DNA of 64,000 nt, from the NCBI GenBank assembly GCA_001898825.1, contig MKVK01000011.1, positions 186,001 through 250,000 on the forward strand, given 5' to 3'. A program made the position numbers and the translations under genes. This DNA is from Magnetospirillum sp. 64-120 (lineage in GTDB: Bacteria; Pseudomonadota; Alphaproteobacteria; Rhodospirillales; Magnetospirillaceae). Numbering within the stretch: position 1 is the first letter of the stretch; every line of letters starts with the position of its first letter. The notes beneath the pieces are model-generated. The model was not told the origin of the DNA. It did no database searches and was given only the letters and a program-made list of their open reading frames with translations. This document shows, one piece after another, positions 16,955 through 25,854 of the stretch.

Positions 16955-19900
16955 TTAATATAAAAAATATCACCGATTTTACCGGCCGACATTCACTGGC
17001 TGGCGCCCCCGAAGGCGCCGATTCCTTGGCCCTGGCCGAACTGGCCCGGGCCTGGGCTGGCCGCGACGTGCTGTACGTGGCCCGCGACGATGCGCGCATG
17101 GCCCGCATGGCCGAAATGCTGGCCTTCTTCGCCCCCGAAATCGAGGTGGTGGACGTTCCCGCCTGGGATTGCGTGCCCTATGACCGGGTGTCGCCCCATG
17201 TGGACGTGGTGGCGCGGCGCATTGATTCGCTGTGCCGTCTGGCGCACGGGCCGGCCCAGGGGCCGCGGGTGGTGCTGACCTCGGTCGCTGCCCTGGTGCA
17301 ACGTGTCCCACCCCGTCAGGTTCTGGCCAAGTCCAGCTTCGCCGCCCGTGTCGGCGGCCGTCTGGACGTCGATCATGTCATCGGCTTCTTGAACCGCAAT
17401 GGCTATGGCCGCACCGACACGGTGATGGAGCCGGGCGAATACGCGGTGCGCGGCGGTATCCTGGATCTGTTCCCGCCGGGAACGCCGGAACCGGTGCGCC
17501 TGGATTTCTTTGGCGACGAGCTGGAGAGCATCCGTTCTTTCGACCCCATGAGCCAGCGCACCACCGGGCAGTTGCAAAGCTTCGCCCTGGCCCCGGTGTC
17601 GGAAGTGATCCTGGACGACGAGTCCATCGCGCGATTCCGCAGCGGTTACCGCGAATTGTTCGGCGTGGTCAGCAGTGCCGACCCGCTTTACGAATCGGTG
17701 TCGCAAGGCATCAAGTTCACCGGCATGGAACATTGGCTGCCGCTGTTCCATGACGGCATGGACACCTTGTTCGCCTATGTGCCCGACGCCCTGGCGGTGC
17801 TGGATCACCAGGTGGACGAAGCCCGCGATGCCCGCCATGCTTTGATCCTGGAATATTACGAGGCGCGGCGCACCATCACCGGCGCCGGTCTAGCCGAATC
17901 GGGCATGGTCTATCATCCGCTGCCGCCCAACCGACTTTATCTGGAAACCGACGAGTGGAACCGCCTGCTGGCGGTGCGCCCCTGTCTGGCGCTGTCGCCC
18001 TTCGCGTCCTCGGATGAGAAGGGGGGCGATGCCGGCGGCCGCATGGGCCGCGACTTCGCCGACATCCGCGCCCGGCCCGACGGCAACGTCTATGAAGCCT
18101 TGCGCGATTACGTGAACAGCGAAAGCCGTCGGGTGGTTCTGGCGGCATGGAGCGCCGGTTCCCGCGACCGTCTGTCCCATGTTCTGGCCGATCATGGCAT
18201 GAAGCCGGTCCAAGTGGACAGCTGGACCGAGGCGCGAGACGCTTCGGCCAAATCCTTGCCCATGGTGGTGCTGGGCCTGGACCACGGTTTCGCCACCCCG
18301 GATTTCTGCATCGTCACCGAACAGGATCTGCTGGGCGACCGACTGGCGCGGCCGGCCAAGAAAAAGCGCAAGGGCGCCCAGTTCATCGCCGAGGCCTCGG
18401 CCCTGTCTGAAGGCGATCTGGTGGTCCATCTGGAACACGGCATCGGCCGTTACGACGGACTGGTGACGCTGCAGGTCTCGGGCGCGCCCCATGACTGCCT
18501 GCGGGTGATCTATGACGGTGGCGACAAGCTGTTCGTTCCCGTCGAAAACATCGAAGTTCTGACCCGTTACGGTTCGGAACAGGCCGGCGCCCAGCTGGAC
18601 CGCCTGGGCGGCGCCGCCTGGCAGGCCCGCAAGGCCAAGCTGAAGAAGCGCATCCGCGACATGGCCGAACAATTGATCGCCATCGCCGCCCAGCGCCAGC
18701 TGCGCAAATCGGAAAGCCTTACGCCGCCGGAAGGACTGTGGGACGAATTCTGCGCCCGTTTCCCCTATGCCGAGACCGAGGATCAGGCCCGCGCCATCGA
18801 GGACACGGTGGCCGATCTGGGCTCGGGCCGGCCCATGGACCGTCTGGTTTGCGGCGACGTCGGCTTCGGCAAGACCGAGGTGGCCATGCGCGCCGCCTTC
18901 GTCGCCGCCATGTCCGGCATGCAGGTCGCCGTGGTGGTGCCGACCACCCTGTTGGCGCGCCAGCATTACCGCAATTTCGCCGAACGCTTCAAAGGCCTGC
19001 CGCTGCAGGTGGAACAACTCTCGCGTCTGGTCACCGCCAAGCGGGCGAATCAGGTCAAGGCCGGTGTGGCCGACGGCTCGGTGGACATCGTCGTCGGCAC
19101 CCATGCCGTGCTGGCCAAGTCCATCAGCTTCAAGCGCCTGGGCCTGTTGATCATCGACGAGGAACAGCATTTCGGCGTCGGCCACAAGGAACGCCTGAAG
19201 CAACTGAAATCCGACGTCCACGTGCTGACGCTGACGGCGACGCCGATCCCGCGCACCTTGCAACTGGCGCTGACCGGGGTGAAGGAAATGAGCGTCATCG
19301 CCACGCCCCCCGTCGATCGCTTGGTGGTGCGGACTTTCGTGTTGCCGTTTGATCCGGTGGTGCTGCGCGAAGCCATCCTGCGCGAACGTTATCGCGGCGG
19401 TCAGGTATTCTATGTCTGCCCGCGTCTGGCCGACATCGACCGCGTCGCCGACCGACTGGCCAAGCTGGTCCCCGAGGTCAAATGCGCCGTCGCCCATGGC
19501 CGTCTGACGCCGACGGAACTGGAAGAGGTGATGACCGCCTTCGGCGACAAGCAATATGACGTGCTGCTGTCCACCAACATCATCGAATCCGGTCTGGACA
19601 TGCCGTCGGTCAACACGCTGATCATCCACCGCGCCGACATGTTCGGCCTGGGTCAGCTTTATCAGCTGCGCGGCCGTGTCGGGCGCGGCAAGACCCGCGG
19701 CTACGCCTATTTCACCCTGCCCACCGACAAGGTGTTGTCGAAAGCCGCCGAAAAGCGCCTGCACGTCATGCAGACCCTGGATTCGCTCGGCGCTGGCTTC
19801 CAGTTGGCCAGCCACGACCTGGACATCCGCGGTGCCGGCAACCTGCTGGGCGAGGAACAATCGGGCCATATCCGCGAAGTGGGTATCGAGTTGTACCAGC

Positions 19901-20415
19901 AACTGATCGAGGAAGCGGTGGCCGCCGCCAAGGGTGGCGAAGACCAGATCGCCGTCGAGGAATGGTCGCCGCAGATCACCCTGGGCACCCCGGTCTTGAT
20001 CCCCGAAACCTATGTGGCCGATCTGTCGGTACGGCTGTCGCTGTACCGCCGGATCGCCACCTTGGCCGACCGCGAGGAAATCGACGCTTTGGCGTCCGAA
20101 CTGGTGGACCGCTTCGGCAAGATGCCGGCCGAGGTGGAAAACCTGCTGGAAGTGGTGGCGGTCAAGGGCTTGTGCAAACAGGCCGGGGTGGAAAAGGTCG
20201 ACGCCGGCCCCAAGGGTGCGGTGGTCACCTTCCGCGGCAACAGCTTCGCCAATCCCATAGGCCTGGTGCAGTACATCGCCCAGCAGGGCGGCGCCGCCAA
20301 GCTGCGCCCCGACCACAAGCTGGTGTTCGTCCGTGCCTGGGACGAACCGGCCAAGCGGGTCAAATTGGTGCAAAAGCTGATGGGCAAGCTGGTGGAAATC
20401 GCCCGGGCGGCGTGA
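16951..20415 (+). CDS. mfd: Transcription-repair coupling factor Mfd
   Basis: 1154 residues, the normal Mfd length. The UvrB-like N-terminal module opens with SLAGAPEGADSLALAEL, a CarD-like RNA-polymerase-interacting domain follows near residues 485-560 (EGDLVVHLEHGIGRYDGL), and the translocase core has GDVGFGKTEVA, DEEQ (LIIDEEQHFG), TATPIPRTLQ and GRVGRGKT. It ends in the TRCF C-terminal domain. Mfd removes stalled RNA polymerase and recruits UvrA. The start is a TTG inside the sdhE stop; alignment to the usual N-terminus supports it, and no better ATG exists upstream. Confidence 0.95.
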   Translation: MINIKNITDFTGRHSLAGAPEGADSLALAELARAWAGRDVLYVARDDARMARMAEMLAFFAPEIEVVDVPAWDCVPYDRVSPHVDVVARRIDSLCRLAHGPAQGPRVVLTSVAALVQRVPPRQVLAKSSFAARVGGRLDVDHVIGFLNRNGYGRTDTVMEPGEYAVRGGILDLFPPGTPEPVRLDFFGDELESIRSFDPMSQRTTGQLQSFALAPVSEVILDDESIARFRSGYRELFGVVSSADPLYESVSQGIKFTGMEHWLPLFHDGMDTLFAYVPDALAVLDHQVDEARDARHALILEYYEARRTITGAGLAESGMVYHPLPPNRLYLETDEWNRLLAVRPCLALSPFASSDEKGGDAGGRMGRDFADIRARPDGNVYEALRDYVNSESRRVVLAAWSAGSRDRLSHVLADHGMKPVQVDSWTEARDASAKSLPMVVLGLDHGFATPDFCIVTEQDLLGDRLARPAKKKRKGAQFIAEASALSEGDLVVHLEHGIGRYDGLVTLQVSGAPHDCLRVIYDGGDKLFVPVENIEVLTRYGSEQAGAQLDRLGGAAWQARKAKLKKRIRDMAEQLIAIAAQRQLRKSESLTPPEGLWDEFCARFPYAETEDQARAIEDTVADLGSGRPMDRLVCGDVGFGKTEVAMRAAFVAAMSGMQVAVVVPTTLLARQHYRNFAERFKGLPLQVEQLSRLVTAKRANQVKAGVADGSVDIVVGTHAVLAKSISFKRLGLLIIDEEQHFGVGHKERLKQLKSDVHVLTLTATPIPRTLQLALTGVKEMSVIATPPVDRLVVRTFVLPFDPVVLREAILRERYRGGQVFYVCPRLADIDRVADRLAKLVPEVKCAVAHGRLTPTELEEVMTAFGDKQYDVLLSTNIIESGLDMPSVNTLIIHRADMFGLGQLYQLRGRVGRGKTRGYAYFTLPTDKVLSKAAEKRLHVMQTLDSLGAGFQLASHDLDIRGAGNLLGEEQSGHIREVGIELYQQLIEEAVAAAKGGEDQIAVEEWSPQITLGTPVLIPETYVADLSVRLSLYRRIATLADREEIDALASELVDRFGKMPAEVENLLEVVAVKGLCKQAGVEKVDAGPKGAVVTFRGNSFANPIGLVQYIAQQGGAAKLRPDHKLVFVRAWDEPAKRVKLVQKLMGKLVEIARAA

Positions 20416-20429
20416 TCAGTCCGTACTGG

Positions 20430-21080
20430 TCACGACGACAGCGCCAGTTCGGTTTCCGACTGGCGGGCAATGTCGATCAGCCGCAGCAGGATGTCGGGTT
20501 CCTGCGCCCCGGCCAGGGCGTAGGAACCGTCCAGGATCAGGCAGGGCACGCCGTTGACGCCCTGGCGATGGGCGCGGGCGTTGTCGTTCATCACTGCCGC
20601 GATGTCGGCGTCGGAACGCAGGTAGTCTTCCAGCTCGCGGCCGGGCAAGCCCAGCTTCTCGCCGATCAGGATTAACACCGGGATCAGGCCGATATCCATG
20701 CCTTCGACGAAATAAGCCCGATAGAGTGCTTCGACCACTTCCGACTGACGGCCGAAATCGGCGGCATAACGGATCAGGCGGTGCGAATTCAAGGTGTTGG
20801 GGGCCCGTGTGATGCGGTCGAAGGCGAATTCGATGCCTTCGGCGGCCCCGGCGCTGGCGACGGCGGCATGGATGCGGTTGACCCGGGCCGGGCCGCCGAA
20901 CTTGCGGTCCAGATAGGACCGGCGGTCGATTCCTTCAGGCGGAATGTCGGGGTTCAGCAGGAAGGGGCGCCAAGTGATTTCGGCCCGCGTGCCGGGACGC
21001 TGGGCCAAGGCACGCTCGAAGCGGCGCTTGCCCACATAGCACCAAGGACAGACGGTGTCGAAAATGAATTCGATCCTCAC
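20430..21080 (-). CDS. DsbA-family oxidoreductase, FrnE-like
   Basis: 216 residues from a GTG at 21080. A thioredoxin-fold protein with a CPWC active site at residues 10-13 (FDTVCPWCYVGKRRFE), the FrnE hallmark, the APNTLNSHRLIRYA block and the cis-Pro loop VNGVPCLILDG. FrnE proteins are cytosolic disulfide oxidoreductases or isomerases linked to oxidative stress; no signal peptide is present here. It is convergent with mfd, 14 bases away, and 11 bases after the upstream reverse-strand gene. Confidence 0.88.
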   Translation of the reverse strand: MRIEFIFDTVCPWCYVGKRRFERALAQRPGTRAEITWRPFLLNPDIPPEGIDRRSYLDRKFGGPARVNRIHAAVASAGAAEGIEFAFDRITRAPNTLNSHRLIRYAADFGRQSEVVEALYRAYFVEGMDIGLIPVLILIGEKLGLPGRELEDYLRSDADIAAVMNDNARAHRQGVNGVPCLILDGSYALAGAQEPDILLRLIDIARQSETELALSS

Positions 21081-21091
21081 GTGCCCCGTCC

Positions 21092-22393
21092 TTAATCCAG
21101 GTTCTGCCGAGCCCGTCTCAGCACCGTTTCCAAGGAATCGCCGGGCGCGACCACCGTGCAGCCCACCTGCACCCAAACCTTGACCGGTTGATAGACGTCG
21201 CGCACGGCGAAATCGGTATAGGCCAGAACTCCGGCGATGCGGTGCATCACCACTTCGGCCTCGTGAATGGGGGTGTCGGGCAGCACCACGCAGAATTCGT
21301 GCGGCTTGAACGACGCCGTCAGGTCCTCGGCCCGCAACAGGCCGGTGATCCATTGGCCAACCTGCTGGGTCAGGTGCAGCGCCGCGTCGTCGCCGAACTG
21401 CTGGCGCACCCCTTCGATGTTGGGGGCGGCGAAGAACACCACCGCCAGATGACGGTCCTGGGCCTTGGCGGTTTCGATGCGGCTGGACAGATAGGCCTCA
21501 AGGAAGGCGCGGCTGTACTGTCCGGTGACCTCTTCACGGGTGGCGGGGGCCAAGCTGTCGTTGAGCGCGCCGCGAATGTTCCAGCGCAATTGCTGGCGTC
21601 GTACCAGGGTCAGCACCGCCGCCTTCAGCACCATGGGATCGACCGGACGGCCGATGACGCGGGTGGCGCCGCGCCGATAGGCGTCAATGGTGTCAGTGCC
21701 CACATTGGCCAGCAGCACCATGGGAAGGTTGAACAGGCGGGGGTTGTTGCGGACCTGCGAGCAAAAGCCCAGCAAGCCGTCGGTTTCCTGGGCGAAGGAC
21801 AATACCGCGGCGTCGAAGTTGCGTCGCACCAGAATGTCTTCAGCTTCGTACAGCGTGGCGCTGGTGACGATTTCACCACAGCCTTCCAGAACCGTCGCCA
21901 CCGGGGTCGGGTCGTCGCCGATGATCAGGATGGCCGGCGGCTGCGTGCCGGTTTCCTCGACCCGGTGGCGGGCGGCGACGTTGAAAGTCTTGGCGATGGC
22001 GGCGCGCTGGCGCAATTCGGCGTGCATGGTGGCCAGACGCACCAGCGGCCGCATGCGGGCGAACAGTTCCGCGTCCTCGCAGCCGATGTTCAGCACGTCG
22101 TCGATGCCCACGTCCAGACATTGGGTGCACAGGGCGGAATCCATGCGGTCAACCAGCACCACCACCGGAATGTTGGCGGTGGTTTCACCGTTCTTCAGCG
22201 TGATGGCCATATCCATGGCGTCGTCGCCGCTGAGCAGGATCAGGTCTGGATGGTCGGCCTGGGCCAGGGCCAGTCCCTGGGCCATGTCGAAGGCGATGCC
22301 GGCGTGATAGCCGCCACGTGCGAGTCGTTCCTTCAAGGCCACCACCTGGGTCGCGTTGGCATTGATGATCAGCACGTTGGCAAGGCGAATCAT
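21092..22393 (-). CDS. PleD-like protein with degenerate REC-REC-GGDEF domains
   Basis: 433 residues from the ATG at 22393 (13 codons shorter than the maximal frame). The layout matches PleD: two receiver-like domains and a C-terminal GGDEF-like domain. All key residues are lost. In REC1 the phospho-acceptor Asp is Ser55 (PDLILLSGDD) and the acidic pocket is NANA; REC2 has VLSFAQE where an Asp is expected and Arg in place of the Lys (GRPVDP). The GGDEF signature near residues 362-366 is KPHEF. It probably cannot be phosphorylated or make c-di-GMP and may be a binding or scaffold protein. The frame is intact, so it is not a decaying pseudogene. Confidence 0.75.
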   Translation of the reverse strand: MIRLANVLIINANATQVVALKERLARGGYHAGIAFDMAQGLALAQADHPDLILLSGDDAMDMAITLKNGETTANIPVVVLVDRMDSALCTQCLDVGIDDVLNIGCEDAELFARMRPLVRLATMHAELRQRAAIAKTFNVAARHRVEETGTQPPAILIIGDDPTPVATVLEGCGEIVTSATLYEAEDILVRRNFDAAVLSFAQETDGLLGFCSQVRNNPRLFNLPMVLLANVGTDTIDAYRRGATRVIGRPVDPMVLKAAVLTLVRRQQLRWNIRGALNDSLAPATREEVTGQYSRAFLEAYLSSRIETAKAQDRHLAVVFFAAPNIEGVRQQFGDDAALHLTQQVGQWITGLLRAEDLTASFKPHEFCVVLPDTPIHEAEVVMHRIAGVLAYTDFAVRDVYQPVKVWVQVGCTVVAPGDSLETVLRRARQNLD

Positions 22394-22486
22394 GGGGGCC
22401 CCGTGGTTGATGGCAGGAGTAGCCGAATACAATAATACGGAACCAATATTCCCATAAGGGGGAAGCGTATGCCAGAGCCTTGGTGA

Positions 22487-22648
22487 TCAATCCCCCAAGG
22501 TGACGAATATGAAGCCGGCAACCACCAAGGTGCTGGCCAGCACCAGCAGCAGGGCCTTGCGGCCCAGGGCGCGGTTGCGGTGCAGGGCGAAGGCGGTCAC
22601 CACGATGCCGACGGCCATGAACAGCGCGGTAATCTGTGAATCCTTCAT
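22487..22648 (-). CDS. Small predicted membrane protein (53 residues)
   Basis: A short frame, MKDSQITALFMAVGIVVTAF at its start and ending FIFVTLGD, with a perfect GGAGG 7 bases before the ATG. Two hydrophobic segments (about residues 6-20 and 32-50) flank a basic loop (HRNRALGRK), so a two-helix hairpin in the inner membrane is likely. It lies between the mucR terminator and the PleD-like gene on the same strand. Function unknown. The strong ribosome site and codon use support that it is real. Confidence 0.65.
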   Translation of the reverse strand: MKDSQITALFMAVGIVVTAFALHRNRALGRKALLLVLASTLVVAGFIFVTLGD

Positions 22649-22726
22649 CGTCTTGCCTCCTTAAGCTGGCGGCAGTCTAGGCGGCGAAGGGCGGCTGTTC
22701 CCTGACGGTGGTCAAACACCCAAAAG

Positions 22727-22755
22727 AAAAGCCCCGCCGTTTCGGCGGGGCTTTT
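22727..22755 (-). terminator. Rho-independent terminator after mucR
   Basis: AAAAGCCCCGCCG, a 3-base loop and CGGCGGGGCTTTT form a 13-base perfect stem flanked by A and T runs. It lies 14 bases after the mucR stop on the reverse strand and would separate mucR from the small gene downstream. It is symmetrical and could work both ways. Confidence 0.85.
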
Positions 22756-22769
22756 CATCGATCGGCGGC

Positions 22770-23222
22770 TTATTTGCTTTTGCGCTTGGCCGGGGTTTCA
22801 TCCTCGCCGGCCTTTCGGCCCAGGCCGATCTTCTTGGCGAAGTCGGACCGCTGGGCGGCATAGTTGGGGGCGACCATTGGGTAATCGGGCGGCAGACCCC
22901 ACTTGGCCCGGTATTCGTCGGGGGTCATGTTGTAGGTGGTGCGCAGGTGGCGCTTCAGCATCTTCAGCTTCTTGCCGTCTTCCAGGCAGATGATGTAGTC
23001 GGGGTGGACCGACTTCTTCACCGAAATAGCCGGCTTCGGCGCTTCGACCTTGGTTTCCGCCGGGGTGGAGTCAAGGGAAGACAGGGAAGTGTAGACCGTA
23101 TTGATGATCTCGGGGATTTGCGAGGCCGGCAACGGATTGTTGCTGACATAGGCAGAGACCACGTCCACGGCCATGCGCAGAATGTCGTCGTGGCTGATCT
23201 TGTCGGCGGGATTGTCGCTCAT
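22770..23222 (-). CDS. mucR: MucR/Ros family transcriptional regulator
   Basis: 150 residues. The helical N-terminus (residues 1-50) matches the MucR oligomerisation region; the C-terminal half (HPDYIICLEDGKKLKMLKRH, then the MTPDEYRAKWGLP block) is the Ros/MucR DNA-binding domain. The zinc-finger ligands are partly lost: the second Cys is Asp (CLED) and no His follows in HLRTTYNM. Some MucR homologues of Rhizobiales are known with such changes. MucR proteins bind AT-rich DNA and silence or tune envelope, motility and cell-cycle genes. It is divergent from rpiB; a 19-base palindrome lies 65 bases upstream of its start. Confidence 0.92.
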   Translation of the reverse strand: MSDNPADKISHDDILRMAVDVVSAYVSNNPLPASQIPEIINTVYTSLSSLDSTPAETKVEAPKPAISVKKSVHPDYIICLEDGKKLKMLKRHLRTTYNMTPDEYRAKWGLPPDYPMVAPNYAAQRSDFAKKIGLGRKAGEDETPAKRKSK

Positions 23223-23563
23223 GGTCTTGATCCGAGATGTCGGTTATTTCATATGCATTCCCAATCTGCGCATGGCTTGTCTTTCAAGTCAATTTAAAAT
23301 TGACTACCGTGAATAACGAATTCTTTGCTGAATGCCAAAAATCAGTAAAAGGCCCTGGGTTTTCCTGGTATCCGCCAGAATTTCCCTGGATAACCCGGCC
23401 GGGTTCTTGGCGCGACCTGTCATCGATCCCGGGTGGTATCACCAGGCAGATGTATACGAGCGGGCGTTTCTGGCATGCCCCATGAGATGGTGGCGCATTG
23501 GCAATGTGTGCGGATATATGGTATGGAACGCCTCTGTCTGGCGAAAAACCGGGAATCCCGACA
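23223..23563. other. Intergenic region between divergent mucR and rpiB
   Basis: 341 bases without a convincing gene. It is richer in A and T than its surroundings, especially 23250-23345, and holds the palindrome described separately. It should contain the promoters of both mucR (reverse) and rpiB (forward). I found no confident -10/-35 pair. Confidence 0.6.
23287..23305. promoter_or_regulatory. Perfect 19-base palindrome, candidate operator
   Basis: AGTCAATTT, a central A, and AAATTGACT form a perfect inverted repeat. It lies in the AT-rich part of the mucR-rpiB gap, 65 bases upstream of mucR. MucR proteins bind AT-rich sites and regulate themselves, so an autoregulatory site is a reasonable inference, but a dimeric repressor of another family would fit as well. 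Confidence 0.5.
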
Positions 23564-24007
23564 ATGACCAAGGAAATCATCGCGCTCGCTTCCGATCACG
23601 GCGGCCTGGAAATGAAGGCCCTGCTGGCCGACTTCCTGAAGGGGAAGGGGGTCGAAGTGGTCGATTTGGGCACCCACGATTCCCAATCGGTGGACTATCC
23701 CGATTTCGCCGTCGCCATGGCCGACGCCCTGAAGCAGGGCAAGGCCAGCAAGGGTGTGCTGATGTGCGGCACCGGCATCGGCATTTCCATCGCCGCCAAC
23801 CGTTTTCCCCATGTCCGCGCCGCCCTGGTGCACGACGCCTATGGCGCCCTGATGTGCCGTCAGCACAACGACGCCAACGTCCTGGTCCTGGGGGGGCGCA
23901 CCATGGGACCGGAAGTGGCCAAGCAATGCGTGGACATCTTCCTGACCACCGAGTTCGAGGGTGGCCGCCATGCGCGCCGTGTCGCCAAGCTGGGCGACGC
24001 TTCCTGA
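23564..24007 (+). CDS. rpiB: Ribose-5-phosphate isomerase B
   Basis: 147 residues of the RpiB/LacAB fold. Visible motifs are [11 protein letters not shown] at the N-terminus, the [14 protein letters not shown] active-site loop with the catalytic Cys, and [15 protein letters not shown]. It interconverts ribose 5-phosphate and ribulose 5-phosphate. The ATG at 23564 is the standard start; the upstream extension is not family-like. It is followed 43 bases later by glyA, a common alphaproteobacterial pairing. Confidence 0.95.
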   Translation: MTKEIIALASDHGGLEMKALLADFLKGKGVEVVDLGTHDSQSVDYPDFAVAMADALKQGKASKGVLMCGTGIGISIAANRFPHVRAALVHDAYGALMCRQHNDANVLVLGGRTMGPEVAKQCVDIFLTTEFEGGRHARRVAKLGDAS

Positions 24008-24050
24008 CGTTTCATTTCCGAATTCTTCCGCCTGCAAAGAAAGTCTGACG

Positions 24051-25328
24051 ATGACCAATACCGACGCCTTCTTCCGCACCACCTTGGCCGACCGCGACGC
24101 CGACGTCTTCGCCGCCATCTCCAAGGAACTGTCGCGCCAGCAAGACCAGATCGAGCTGATCGCCTCGGAAAACATCGTGTCCCGCGCGGTTCTCGAAGCC
24201 CAGGGTTCGGTGCTGACCAACAAGTACGCGGAAGGTTATCCGGGTAAGCGCTATTACGGCGGCTGCGAATACGTGGACATCGTCGAGCAACTGGCCATCG
24301 ACCGCGCCTGCAAGCTGTTCGGCTGCGGCTTCGCCAACGTGCAGCCCAGCTCGGGCTCGCAGGCCAACCAGGGCGTCTTCATGGCCCTCGTCCAACCCGG
24401 CGACACCATCATGGGCATGAGCCTGGCCGCCGGTGGTCACCTGACCCATGGCGCCGCCCCCAACCAGTCGGGCAAGTGGTTCAAGGCCGTCCAGTACGGT
24501 GTGCGTCTGCAAGACGCCCGCATCGACTTCGACGAAGTGGAAAAGCTGGCCCGCGAAAACAAGCCCAAGCTGATCATCGCCGGCGGTTCGGCCTATCCGC
24601 GTGAAATCGACTTCGCCCGCTTCCGTAAGATCGCCGACGAAGTGGGCGCGCTGTTCATGGTCGACATGGCGCACTTCGCCGGCCTGGTCGCCGGCGGCGC
24701 CTATCCCAGCCCGTTCCCGCACGCCCACGTGGTCACCACCACCACCCACAAGACCCTGCGCGGTCCGCGCGGCGGCATGATCCTGACCAATGACGAAGCC
24801 ATCGCCAAGAAGATCAACTCGGCCATTTTCCCAGGCATCCAGGGCGGTCCGCTGATGCATGTGATCGCCGGCAAGGCGGTGGCCTTCGGCGAAGCCCTGC
24901 AGCCGGAATTCAAGACCTACGCCACCCAGGTGGTCGCCAATGCCCGCGCCTTGGCCGATACCCTGGTGCGCCGTGGTCTGGCCATCGTTTCGGGCGGCAC
25001 CGATTCGCACCTGATGCTGGTCGACCTGCGTCCGAAGAAGCTGACCGGCAAGGCCGCCGAGGCCAGCCTGGAACATGCCGGCATGACCTGCAACAAGAAC
25101 GGCATCCCGTTCGACCCGGAAAAGCCGACCATCACCTCGGGCGTCCGTCTGGGTACTCCGGCCGCCACCACCCGTGGCTTCGGTGTCGAGGAATTCAAGC
25201 AGGTCGGCGAACTGATCGGTGACGTGCTGGACGGTCTGGCCGCCAACCCGGACGACAATTCCGCCGCCGAGAAGAAGGCCCGTGCCGAAGTGGCGGAGCT
25301 GTGCCGCCGGTTCCCGATCTATCAATAA
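24051..25328 (+). CDS. glyA: Serine hydroxymethyltransferase
   Basis: 425 residues, normal for SHMT. The PLP lysine sits in the [14 protein letters not shown] motif, and the N-terminal [14 protein letters not shown] and [14 protein letters not shown] blocks are strictly conserved. It converts serine and tetrahydrofolate to glycine and 5,10-methylene-THF. It starts the run glyA-nrdR-rib genes. Confidence 0.98.
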   Translation: MTNTDAFFRTTLADRDADVFAAISKELSRQQDQIELIASENIVSRAVLEAQGSVLTNKYAEGYPGKRYYGGCEYVDIVEQLAIDRACKLFGCGFANVQPSSGSQANQGVFMALVQPGDTIMGMSLAAGGHLTHGAAPNQSGKWFKAVQYGVRLQDARIDFDEVEKLARENKPKLIIAGGSAYPREIDFARFRKIADEVGALFMVDMAHFAGLVAGGAYPSPFPHAHVVTTTTHKTLRGPRGGMILTNDEAIAKKINSAIFPGIQGGPLMHVIAGKAVAFGEALQPEFKTYATQVVANARALADTLVRRGLAIVSGGTDSHLMLVDLRPKKLTGKAAEASLEHAGMTCNKNGIPFDPEKPTITSGVRLGTPAATTRGFGVEEFKQVGELIGDVLDGLAANPDDNSAAEKKARAEVAELCRRFPIYQ

Positions 25329-25338
25329 CGACCAAGAA

Positions 25339-25365
25339 CCGGAGCCTCGGGGGTCGAGGCTCCGG
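25339..25365 (+). terminator. Strong hairpin after glyA
   Basis: CCGGAGCCTCG pairs perfectly with CGAGGCTCCGG around a 5-base loop. Only CATCGTTT follows, so there is no good U tract. It may be a partial terminator or an mRNA-stabilising hairpin between glyA and nrdR. Confidence 0.55.
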
Positions 25366-25386
25366 CATCGTTTGGGGGAGTGACGT

Positions 25387-25854
25387 ATGCGCTGTCCGTT
25401 TTGTGGCCACGATGACACCCAGGTGAAGGATTCGCGGCCGACCGAAGACAATTCGGCCATCCGCCGCCGCCGCTCCTGTCCGGAGTGCGGTTCGCGCTTC
25501 ACCACCTTCGAGCGGGTGCAGATCCGCGATCTGGTGGTGATCAAGAAAGACGGCTCGCGGTCGCCGTTCGACCGCGAGAAGCTGTTGAAATCCCTGCGGA
25601 TCGCCCTTCGCAAGCGCCCGGTCGAGGAAGAACAGGTCGAACGTATCGCCAACGGCATCCATCGCCGCCTGGAAAGCATGGGCGAGAACGAAGTGCCGTC
25701 CAAGTATATCGGCGAACTGGTCATGGACGTGCTGATGGACCTGGATAAGGTCGCCTATGTCCGTTACGCCTCGGTCTATCGCAATTTCCGCGAGGCCAAG
25801 GACTTCGAGGACTTCCTGGGAAAGATGGTCGGTGGCGCTGACGACGACCTCTGA
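25387..25854 (+). CDS. nrdR: Transcriptional repressor NrdR
   Basis: 155 residues. N-terminal zinc ribbon with MRCPFCGH and CPECGSRF, then an ATP-cone ([16 protein letters not shown] onward). NrdR senses ATP/dATP and represses ribonucleotide reductase genes. It sits between glyA and ribD, the usual alphaproteobacterial order. A GGGGGAG ribosome site precedes the ATG. Confidence 0.97.
   Translation: MRCPFCGHDDTQVKDSRPTEDNSAIRRRRSCPECGSRFTTFERVQIRDLVVIKKDGSRSPFDREKLLKSLRIALRKRPVEEEQVERIANGIHRRLESMGENEVPSKYIGELVMDVLMDLDKVAYVRYASVYRNFREAKDFEDFLGKMVGGADDDL

Noticed and set aside
17890-20373. Long open frame on the reverse strand (over 800 codons)
   Set aside because: It mirrors mfd, which is certain from its motifs. 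The translation is His/Gln/Gly-rich, as expected for the antisense of GC-rich codons.
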